This document shows, one piece after another, positions 57,469-64,000 of a DNA stretch of 64,000 nucleotides (position 1 is its first letter; each line of letters starts with the position of its first letter). Location: NCBI RefSeq assembly GCF_013201935.1, contig NZ_CP053833.1:2046001-2110000 (forward strand), given 5' to 3'. The notes under the pieces are model-generated. The model saw only the letters and a list, made by a program, of their open reading frames with translations. It did no database searches and was not told the DNA's origin. The translations under genes were made by a program, and so were the position numbers. This DNA comes from Arcobacter cloacae (lineage in GTDB: Bacteria > Campylobacterota > Campylobacteria > Campylobacterales > Arcobacteraceae).

Positions 57469-58468
57469 CCCTAAATATAGTTTTTAACCATTGATTAATA
57501 GAATATTTTTTATAAATATCATCATTTAAATCTTTATATTTCTTTTCAAAAAATTCAATATCTATCTTTACATTATTTCTATCTAATAAAAAAATATTAT
57601 TACTGTTATAAAAATCATATTTTTTAATTTCTGAATTAGTTGTTAAGATTTTTTTCTTTGCACCAAGCATCTCAATAGTTCTCATAGTTAAACCTGTTTG
57701 CAATGGATGTTGAATATCAATTATACATTTTGATTTTTCAATAACATCAATTACATCTAATTTACTTAAAGATTTAAATGATACATCAGACCACTCGATA
57801 TATTTAAAATCTTTTTTAAACAATTTTTGAAAAAAGAAAAGTATTTTACTAGGAGAATAGAAATAAAAATATGTCTTTAAACCATTATTATTATTTATTT
57901 GTTTTTCAATTTGTTTGATAATTTTATATCTATCGCTATGTACTGTACCTATAAAAGATATATCATATATTAATTCATTTTCAATGTTATTTATATTTTT
58001 ATAATCATCAATATAAAAAAGAGGTAGAAACTCTATTCTCATATTAGCTTCCGCATCTTTTAAATCAAAACTGAAAAACTTATTCGAATAAGATAAATAT
58101 TCTAATGATTTTTTCCTATTTTTTACTGAATCCCAAAAGTAAGTTAATACTTTTAATTTTGGATTTATAAGTATAGTTTTTTCAATAAACTTTAAAGGAA
58201 CTGTTTCAACATTTACCAAAAACAAATAATCTATATTTTCTTTTTTAATTGATTCTAATATATTTTTATAATATTCTTCTATCTTTTTAAAAATAAAAGA
58301 TTTTAAATTCAATCTTATAAATACTTTTGTAAAAAAATCATTTTTAGGTCTTTCATCAAAATATATAACTTTTGCACCTAAATTTTCAAGTTCTTTTTTT
58401 ATCTCTATTTCATAACCAAAAAACTTTGGAGCAAGTAAAAGAACTGTTTTCCCTCGTAACTCCTGCAT
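57455..58468 (-). CDS. Glycosyltransferase, CgeB-like (putative)
   Basis: A 337-aa GT-B-like protein with TVLLLAPKFFGYEIEIKKEL at the N-terminus, YLFLVNVETVPLKF near 93, VLTYFWDSVKN near 117, FIGTVHSDRYK near 172, and a donor-binding-type block HPLQTGLTMRTIEMLGA near 270. It belongs to the CgeB/DUF3880-like group of O-antigen transferases. The gene at the right edge (63708) is a paralogue with the same block. Sugar unknown. It shares one base with the zinc-ribbon SDR. Confidence 0.75.
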   Translation of the reverse strand: MQELRGKTVLLLAPKFFGYEIEIKKELENLGAKVIYFDERPKNDFFTKVFIRLNLKSFIFKKIEEYYKNILESIKKENIDYLFLVNVETVPLKFIEKTILINPKLKVLTYFWDSVKNRKKSLEYLSYSNKFFSFDLKDAEANMRIEFLPLFYIDDYKNINNIENELIYDISFIGTVHSDRYKIIKQIEKQINNNNGLKTYFYFYSPSKILFFFQKLFKKDFKYIEWSDVSFKSLSKLDVIDVIEKSKCIIDIQHPLQTGLTMRTIEMLGAKKKILTTNSEIKKYDFYNSNNIFLLDRNNVKIDIEFFEKKYKDLNDDIYKKYSINQWLKTIFRDENE

Positions 58469-59598
58469 TATTTATAAAGCCCTTTCTCTTTCATCTCTTC
58501 TATACTCTTTTCATATTTATCTTCTACAACTTCTTGATTATTTACCCAAGATGTAAATCTTTTTATTCCTTCTTCAAAACTCACTTTTGGTTCAAATCCA
58601 AGTTTATTTTTAATCTTTGTTAAATCTGCATAATTATCTCGAATATCGCCAAGTCTATAATTACCTGAAATATTGATTTTAGAGTTACTATCATAAGCTT
58701 TTACAAGTGTACTTGCTACTGTATTTACATCTATAGCCTCACCCAATCCCACATTAAACACTTCATAATTTGCTTCATCTTTTTCTATTCCTAAAATAGT
58801 AGCTTCAACAACATCATCTACATATACAAAATCCCTGCTCTCAAGTCCGTCTTCAAAAATATTTATATCATTTCCGTTTTTGATACGAGTTGAAAAAATT
58901 GATAAAATTCCTGTATATGGATTAGATAGAGATTGTCCTGCTCCATATACATTTTGATATCTAAATGCAACTGCTGGAATACCCAAAGATTTTCCCATCA
59001 CCATAAACATCTGCTCTTGTACTTGTTTTGTGATACCATAGATAGAACTTGGATGTATTTTACTCTCTTCATCAGTAGCGAGAAGTTTTGCATCTATTCC
59101 ACAATGAGGACATTTTACAGCAAAATCACCATTTTTCATATCTTCATCTTTTCGCTCATTTGGATAAACTATCCCACATTTTGGACAATCATATTTTCCC
59201 TCACCATAGATAGACCTAGAAGAAGCTATTATCATCTTTTTTACACTATGTTTTTCATTTGCTAAAATATCTAAAAATATTGAAGTACCTTTGATATTTA
59301 CATCTGTATATTTTTCTATCTCATACATTGATTGACCTGTTCCTGTTTCAGCTGCAAGATGAACTACTGCATCAATACCCTCAAGAGCTTTTTTCCAATC
59401 ATCATAAGAAAGAACTGTTCCTTTGATAAAGTTTACTTTATTTTTTATACTTTCATAAAGTGGAGAATACTCACCATGAATTTGAGGTGAAAGATTATCC
59501 AAAACTGTAACTTCATAGCCTTTTTCTATTAGTTTCAAACTAAGATTTGAGCCTATAAATCCTGCTCCACCTGTTATTAATACTTTTTTATATTTCAT
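58468..59598 (-). CDS. Zinc-ribbon SDR, similar to dTDP-L-rhamnose 4-epimerase
   Basis: A 376-aa extended SDR. GGAGFIGSNLS is at 10-20, the Tyr-x-x-x-Lys is Y187/K191, and an insertion of about 45 residues carries four cysteines in two pairs (C138/C141 in DCPKCG and C163/C166 in KCPHCG), a probable zinc ribbon. This insertion is known in WbiB-type dTDP-L-rhamnose 4-epimerases, which make dTDP-6-deoxy-L-talose. rmlABCD elsewhere in the window could supply the substrate. The C-terminal tail is charged. Confidence 0.82.
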   Translation of the reverse strand: MKYKKVLITGGAGFIGSNLSLKLIEKGYEVTVLDNLSPQIHGEYSPLYESIKNKVNFIKGTVLSYDDWKKALEGIDAVVHLAAETGTGQSMYEIEKYTDVNIKGTSIFLDILANEKHSVKKMIIASSRSIYGEGKYDCPKCGIVYPNERKDEDMKNGDFAVKCPHCGIDAKLLATDEESKIHPSSIYGITKQVQEQMFMVMGKSLGIPAVAFRYQNVYGAGQSLSNPYTGILSIFSTRIKNGNDINIFEDGLESRDFVYVDDVVEATILGIEKDEANYEVFNVGLGEAIDVNTVASTLVKAYDSNSKINISGNYRLGDIRDNYADLTKIKNKLGFEPKVSFEEGIKRFTSWVNNQEVVEDKYEKSIEEMKEKGLYK

Positions 59599-59646
59599 TT
59601 TAAAACTCCTTAATTTATTATATTCTTATGAATGTGTTAATTTGTG

Positions 59647-60237
59647 TCATTTATTTAATTCCTTTACTATTTCGACTATTTCAGTATCAAAAAAACTCAA
59701 TACTTCATATATCTCATCCATCATATTTTGATACTCTGATTTACTTATGATTTTGTCATGATGGAATACTTTATTTCTAAAAAGTCTTATATTGTTTAAT
59801 TTGACAAAAATAAAATGTCTATTTACTGATTTGTCTTTACTTGATGGAAGATTTGGAAATATTTGTTTTAGATCATTGTATCTTAGATAGTTTTTATATG
59901 CTGCTTTGAAAAATGTAACAAAAAATCCAAAACTAAGTTCAGCTAAAATATTATCTTGCTCAACTTTCTTTTTTTCAAACTTCAAAAGTTTTACTGAGAT
60001 ATCTATTTTTGATTGATGTTGTAGTTGGATAAAGTTTTTATCTAGTAGCCAATCTTGAGATATTTTTTGTTTAAAATGACTATTCAAACTATTTCTTAGG
60101 GCTATCTCAACTAAGGACAATGGTATATAATACTCTTTACATAATTGTAAGTTTTCAAAATACTCATTAATACTTTTGTATTGTTTCATCCTATTTTTTG
60201 AAATAAATCTATTTTTTAGCACAACACACTTTTTCAT
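59647..60237 (-). CDS. Abi_2/AbiD-like HEPN protein
   Basis: About 196 aa. YIPLSLVEIALRNSLNSHF, then DWLLDKNF, and a late HEPN-type Arg-x4-His motif in IRLFRNKVFHHDKI match the Abi_2 (AbiD/F) family, whose members cause abortive infection or act as RNA-cutting HEPN proteins. The start is set at ATG 60237, eight bases after AAAAGG. GTG 60246 is possible. Spacers of 48 and 149 bp set it apart from the tightly packed O-antigen genes, so it is likely an insertion. Confidence 0.75.
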   Translation of the reverse strand: MKKCVVLKNRFISKNRMKQYKSINEYFENLQLCKEYYIPLSLVEIALRNSLNSHFKQKISQDWLLDKNFIQLQHQSKIDISVKLLKFEKKKVEQDNILAELSFGFFVTFFKAAYKNYLRYNDLKQIFPNLPSSKDKSVNRHFIFVKLNNIRLFRNKVFHHDKIISKSEYQNMMDEIYEVLSFFDTEIVEIVKELNK

Positions 60238-60386
60238 ACTTGACACCTTTTTCTATTTTTGCTACAATCACAACCTAATCCCCCAGTAAGTCTTTATTTG
60301 AAACAGAGTAAAGCTTGGGGTTATTTATTTTTATCCCTCTTGACAAATCTTTTTCTATGAAAAATAACCCAATACCAAAATCACAA

Positions 60387-60986
60387 TTAACAGCTTTTAC
60401 TTTCTATATCAATGAAATTTCCATCTTTATCAGTCTTTTTCCAACTACCACTTTTCTCATCATACCTCTTTACTATCCTAGCAGGTATCCCAACTATCAC
60501 ACAATAATCAGGGAAATGACCTCTTACAACTGCATTTGAACCAACTATACACTGTTTTCCTAAAATAGTTCCAGCTTGAATAACTGCTCCATATCCTATA
60601 AAACAATTTTCACCTATTTGTGTTTTATTAAATATTAATTTTTGTTCCATTATGTGTATGTCAATATCTTGATACTCATGATCTACATTTGTAATAAAAA
60701 CATTTGCTGAAAAAGTTGTATTTTTACCTATTCTCAGTTCTTGGTTTCCACCTGAAATAATATGTAAGTTTTGTGCAATAGAAATATTATCTTCAAATAC
60801 AATAGAAGAATTTTTATCAACTACTTCTATCCTTGCATTTGGCATAATTCTTACTCTTTTACCTATAAATATTCTTTTAAAATTTCCTATAAAAATTGGT
60901 TTTCCAATATATGATGGTAAGCAATATTTACCGAAAAATGGCTTATATATCAAACCCCTTAAAATCCAAAATATTTTAAATATCAT
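60387..60986 (-). CDS. Hexapeptide-repeat acetyltransferase
   Basis: A 199-aa left-handed beta-helix acyltransferase. Hexapeptide turns are visible (ENCFIGYGAVIQAGTILG and CIVGSNAVVRG), a conserved NVDHEYQDID loop near 115 holds the catalytic His, and CVIVGIPARIVKRYD ends the repeat region. It would transfer an acetyl group from acetyl-CoA to a sugar of the O-unit. It overlaps the GT2 gene by 4 bp. Confidence 0.88.
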   Translation of the reverse strand: MIFKIFWILRGLIYKPFFGKYCLPSYIGKPIFIGNFKRIFIGKRVRIMPNARIEVVDKNSSIVFEDNISIAQNLHIISGGNQELRIGKNTTFSANVFITNVDHEYQDIDIHIMEQKLIFNKTQIGENCFIGYGAVIQAGTILGKQCIVGSNAVVRGHFPDYCVIVGIPARIVKRYDEKSGSWKKTDKDGNFIDIESKSC

Positions 60987-61690
60987 CTGAAGTACCTCTT
61001 TATTAAATGCATTAAAGTATATAGTCTCACTTTTAATTTGTGACTTAAACTATTTTTACTTTTTTCACCACCACTTGAAGCATTTGAACCATGTCTTCGA
61101 TATAATAGTAATTGTTCATCCAGCTTATAACTTTTAAAATACATCTCTGCTATTAAACTAATCCAATAATCGTGAGCACATAATTTTGCATTTTCGGGAA
61201 ATGGTAAGCTTTTTTCTAATACATTTTTGTTAAATGCCATGCAAGCACCTACATATCTTGGTAAAAGTAAATTTGTTAAAAAACCATTTTTTGTTTTATA
61301 TACTTCAAAATGTGACTTGTTTATTATTTCTAAATTTTCATTTACAATACTATTGTCACTAATAACAAAATCATAGTTTTCAAGTATTTTAGTCATTTTT
61401 TGAACTTTGTTTTCTATCCATACATCATCTTGATCTGACAAAAAAATTACATCTCCAATAGCTTTTTCCAATGCATTTTCAAAATTTCTAGTGTACCCTT
61501 TTTCTTTCATATTTTTATAAATTTTGATTCTATTATCATTAAAAGCTTTTATAATCTCAACTGTTTTATCAGTAGAGCTATCATCAGAAATAATCACTTC
61601 ATCATTTTCACCGATTTGATATAAAATAGAATCTAATTGCTCTTTTATATATTTTTCACCATTATACGTAGCCATACAAACTGATATCAT
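60983..61690 (-). CDS. GT2 glycosyltransferase
   Basis: A 235-aa GT-A protein. SVCMATYNGEKYIKEQLDSI, the nucleotide-binding ISDDSSTDKT, and the metal-binding FLSDQDDVWI near 92-101 define the SDQDD subgroup. A later HDYWISLIAEMY segment and RRHGSN end are conserved in the group. It acts on the lipid-linked O-unit at the cytoplasmic face. The stop of the Wzy-like gene lies immediately before its start. Confidence 0.88.
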   Translation of the reverse strand: MISVCMATYNGEKYIKEQLDSILYQIGENDEVIISDDSSTDKTVEIIKAFNDNRIKIYKNMKEKGYTRNFENALEKAIGDVIFLSDQDDVWIENKVQKMTKILENYDFVISDNSIVNENLEIINKSHFEVYKTKNGFLTNLLLPRYVGACMAFNKNVLEKSLPFPENAKLCAHDYWISLIAEMYFKSYKLDEQLLLYRRHGSNASSGGEKSKNSLSHKLKVRLYTLMHLIKRYFR

Positions 61691-62866
61691 TTATTTATCC
61701 CTTTTTAATAAGTATTTCTTTTTCATTTCAATTTTAAAAGCTAAAAAATATACATAAACTATTACTAATATTCCTGTAGAGCCTATAAGTAATGGATTAG
61801 TTCCTGCTACTATTAAATAACAAATATATGATATTGCCTTATATTTTTCTTCTTTATAAATAAACAATATTGGATATAATAATAATAAAATGAATACTGA
61901 AAATAAAATTAAACCAAACATTCTAAATAAATCAAGGTAAACTAATTCTGTTTGTTGTACTATTTCATTATTTCCATAAGAATAAAAACCACTTCCTATT
62001 CCATGTCCAAATAACATAATGTATGGATTATTTTCAAAAAGAATTAAATAGCTTATAAAGTGTCCAATTTTTGTACTATTAGATCCTTCAGATGTATTTA
62101 AAAAATTTTCAATTATGAAAGGAACTATTGATCCAAGTATTATGATAAATAAAATAGTTAATATTATCTTTATTGATTTATTAGATTTCATATAAATAAA
62201 CAATGATAATATTATTACAGACATGATAATATTAGCTCTTGTACCTGAAAAAATTAACGCTGTTATTATAATAAATAACAAAACAATTGAGCTGAAATTA
62301 ATTCTTCTACTAAAGATATATCCAATCACAAACAATAATAAAGGTGCAGTTTTATAAAAAACCATCAATAAAGTGACACTACCAAACTGTCTAGGTCCAA
62401 TTAATGCATTTTCGACATCATAAACCAAATAATTAACATATTTAATAATAATAGGATTTTGAAACAATATTCCTAAATACAATACTATTATTGTAATTGC
62501 TAAAAGATTTAATATTTTAATTAAAATCTTTTCGAAGTCATTATCTATGTTAATTAAAATTAAAAATATAAAAAAGAACAATAAAGACTTTATATGTCCA
62601 ACAGCAAACTGAAAAGAAAAATGTATATCTTGCAATAGCCCGTTAATTATTCCTAAAAGTGGTAATATTAATCCAAACAAAAGATATATTAAAATTACTT
62701 TTTCATTAGATATCATTCTAAAATTTCTTTTAAATAAAATTATTAAAAATAATAAAAATATACTTATCATAGCTATTTCTTTTAACTTAAATATTTTATT
62801 TGAAGGATCAAAGATTACTACAAACAAAAGTAACATTAAGAATAAATTAAATATCCTTTTAATCAT
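61691..62866 (-). CDS. O-antigen polymerase (Wzy-like)
   Basis: A 391-aa polytopic inner-membrane protein with about 10-11 hydrophobic segments. The largest loop (about 265-325) has FGHGIGSGFYSYG followed by TELVYLDLFRMFGL, as in O-antigen polymerases of the Wzy type. It would join O-units on undecaprenyl diphosphate in the periplasm. Its length and position in the O-antigen locus favour Wzy over the ligase-like protein at 21612. It overlaps the next GT2 gene by 4 bp. Confidence 0.8.
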   Translation of the reverse strand: MIKRIFNLFLMLLLFVVIFDPSNKIFKLKEIAMISIFLLFLIILFKRNFRMISNEKVILIYLLFGLILPLLGIINGLLQDIHFSFQFAVGHIKSLLFFFIFLILINIDNDFEKILIKILNLLAITIIVLYLGILFQNPIIIKYVNYLVYDVENALIGPRQFGSVTLLMVFYKTAPLLLFVIGYIFSRRINFSSIVLLFIIITALIFSGTRANIIMSVIILSLFIYMKSNKSIKIILTILFIIILGSIVPFIIENFLNTSEGSNSTKIGHFISYLILFENNPYIMLFGHGIGSGFYSYGNNEIVQQTELVYLDLFRMFGLILFSVFILLLLYPILFIYKEEKYKAISYICYLIVAGTNPLLIGSTGILVIVYVYFLAFKIEMKKKYLLKRDK

Positions 62867-63708
62867 TTTTTTATAAACCTAAAATATATTGTTTTTATTT
62901 TTGAAAAAATAAAACTAAATATATTTGTAAAAATTTGTAATTCCTTTAGCATATTGTAATTTGATAAATTTGCTTCAAGTGAATTATTAAATTGTCTTAT
63001 ATGATTTAAATAGCTAATTAACGTGATATTTTTTGCACCACATACATTAAATGAATGTTGTCTATATAAAATTAATCCCTCATTAACATAAGCAATTTTC
63101 CCACCTATTTTTAAAACTTGCAAAGCTATTGACCAGTCGTGCATTAAGGCATTTTTTGAAAAATTATATTCCCTTATCGCTAGTTTATTCAGCATCATGG
63201 TACATCCTGTTATAACATTACAGGTTGCTAATCTATATATATCTTGGGAAAAAATAGGTTTAACTTTTTGATATTTCCACATAGATTCTGCCAATATTTT
63301 TAAATTCTGATCAACCACTATTAAATCTGTAAATATTACTATGGGAGATTTTTGAAAATTTCGATCTACTTCTTCCATTTTTAGTAAAGTTTTTTTTATT
63401 TTATCATCAAGCCATATATCATCCTGGTCACAAAACATTACATAATCAAAATTATTATCTATTTTCTGAATTAAATATGAAAAATTTTCTTTTGCCCCAC
63501 CTGTTGAGATATCATCATCTAAGAACTCTATCTTACTCGGATATTTTCTCTCATATTCTCTAATAATGTTTACTGTATTGTCATTAGAATTATCATCATG
63601 TATCCATAAAACCCAATTCTGATAAGTTTGTTTTAAAAGTGAATCTAACTGATCTCTTAAATACTTTTCTCCATTATAAGTTGCTAATAATATATATATT
63701 AATTTCAT
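62863..63708 (-). CDS. GT2 glycosyltransferase
   Basis: A 281-aa GT-A protein with ILLATYNGEKYLRDQLDSLL, IHDDNSNDNT, and the metal-binding MFCDQDDIWLDDK near 90-102. HDWSIALQVL near 190 and LYRQHSFN near 217 are conserved in the rhamnosyl/hexosyl subgroup. Donor unknown. It shares one base with the partial gene at the right edge and overlaps the Wzy-like gene by 4 bp. Confidence 0.88.
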   Translation of the reverse strand: MKLIYILLATYNGEKYLRDQLDSLLKQTYQNWVLWIHDDNSNDNTVNIIREYERKYPSKIEFLDDDISTGGAKENFSYLIQKIDNNFDYVMFCDQDDIWLDDKIKKTLLKMEEVDRNFQKSPIVIFTDLIVVDQNLKILAESMWKYQKVKPIFSQDIYRLATCNVITGCTMMLNKLAIREYNFSKNALMHDWSIALQVLKIGGKIAYVNEGLILYRQHSFNVCGAKNITLISYLNHIRQFNNSLEANLSNYNMLKELQIFTNIFSFIFSKIKTIYFRFIKK

Positions 63709-64000
63709 TATAAATTCTTTTTTCCTTTCACATAAAAAACATCTTCAATCCAACTATCCAAACTGTAATTATTCTTTATATCTTTAGAAACCTTTTTATA
63801 TGGTTTGTCAAAAAAATCATTCCTTATGTCAATGTTTTCTTTATCCAAAATAGATATATTATCTTCATCATAAAAATCATAATTTTTTATATCTTGATTT
63901 GTTGTGATAAGTTTTTTATTTGCACCTATTGCTTCAATAGTTCTCATTGTTAAACCATTTTGTAATGGATGAGGCAAGTCTAGTATTACTTTTGCACTAT
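63708..64000 (-). CDS. CgeB-like glycosyltransferase, C-terminal part (runs off the window)
   Basis: The frame is open to the right edge, so the N-terminal part lies outside. The visible 97 codons include VILDLPHPLQNGLTMRTIE and KYDFY-like spacing (NYDFYDEDNISILDK), which matches the end of the protein at 57455 closely. The TTG at 63977 is internal and not a start. It is a paralogue of that gene, probably with a similar transferase role. Confidence 0.75.
   Translation of the reverse strand, partial: SAKVILDLPHPLQNGLTMRTIEAIGANKKLITTNQDIKNYDFYDEDNISILDKENIDIRNDFFDKPYKKVSKDIKNNYSLDSWIEDVFYVKGKKNL

Noticed and set aside
58933-59265. 110-codon open frame on the plus strand
   Set aside because: It lies opposite the zinc-ribbon SDR. 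The composition and lack of a ribosome site mark it as a shadow.
60276-60322. Possible stem CCCC...GGGG between the Abi-like and acetyltransferase genes
   Set aside because: Only four plus two pairs with a mismatch and a loop of more than 20 bases. There is no T-run and no consistent structure.

Overview
The window is strongly AT-rich and gene-dense, and reads as a chromosomal segment of a campylobacterotan of the Arcobacter/Aliarcobacter type. Support for this comes from the ADP-heptose and lipooligosaccharide (LOS) gene order, a GyrA quinolone region with Thr at position 85 (the position described for A. butzleri), a histidine kinase with an AHQWRQPL-type H-box, and A/T-biased codons. The assignment is by recognition, not by a database search.

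Layout. (1) 1-10,800: three identical tandem tRNA-Asn genes behind a perfect TTGACA-N17-TATAAT promoter, then minus-strand housekeeping genes: a COG0731 radical SAM protein, hemE, a YqhA-like protein, asd, gyrA, a YdcH-like protein, argJ, a K+-channel/RCK protein, rpmB and a degenerate glycosyltransferase. (2) 10,888-14,380, plus strand: the complete ADP-heptose pathway gmhB-hldD-hldE-gmhA. gmhB has no ATG, GTG or TTG codon upstream of its catalytic motif. (3) 14,372-32,517: LOS core assembly. It holds heptosyltransferases (waaF, waaC and two more GT9 genes), a WaaE-like GT2, a deacetylase, two LPS-kinase-fold proteins, LpxL, an O-antigen-ligase-family protein, rhamnosyl- and other GT2s, and rmlABCD with a KilA-N gene inside the operon. 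(4) 32,517-45,294: ppx/gppA, a ferredoxin, an IMPase-like protein, gltD, gltB, a 36-aa membrane peptide, a GDPD, an EI24 protein, a SPASM radical SAM protein and three uncharacterised genes. (5) 45,407-48,784: a three-sensor-domain histidine kinase, followed by five tRNA genes (Gly, fMet, Met, Thr, Gln). (6) 49,335-64,000: an O-antigen or capsule-like locus running off the right edge. It holds wzz, a WbpM/PglF-type dehydratase, a second RmlC homologue, a WecA/WbpL initiating transferase, a WbpV-like SDR, a zinc-ribbon SDR resembling dTDP-rhamnose 4-epimerase, a Wzy-like polymerase, several GTs and an acetyltransferase.

How the genes work together: heptose supply (2) feeds the core transferases (3). 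dTDP-rhamnose from rmlABCD probably feeds the TMDQDS-type rhamnosyltransferase, and perhaps a 6-deoxytalose branch through the zinc-ribbon SDR. WbpM-, WbpV- and WbpL-like proteins would make and load an acetamido-dideoxy sugar on undecaprenyl phosphate, Wzy and Wzz would polymerise the chain, and the ligase-family protein would attach it to the core.

The most unusual region is 53,705-56,590, between the WecA-like gene and the WbpV-like epimerase. Three toxin-antitoxin modules (RHH/MazF, RHH/PIN, HepT/MntA) and a broken small gene pair are separated by shortened copies of the 3' end of the epimerase gene and by copies of a hairpin-containing repeat of about 42 bp. It looks like serial cassette insertion at one gene end. 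An Abi_2/HEPN-like gene lies further along the same locus.
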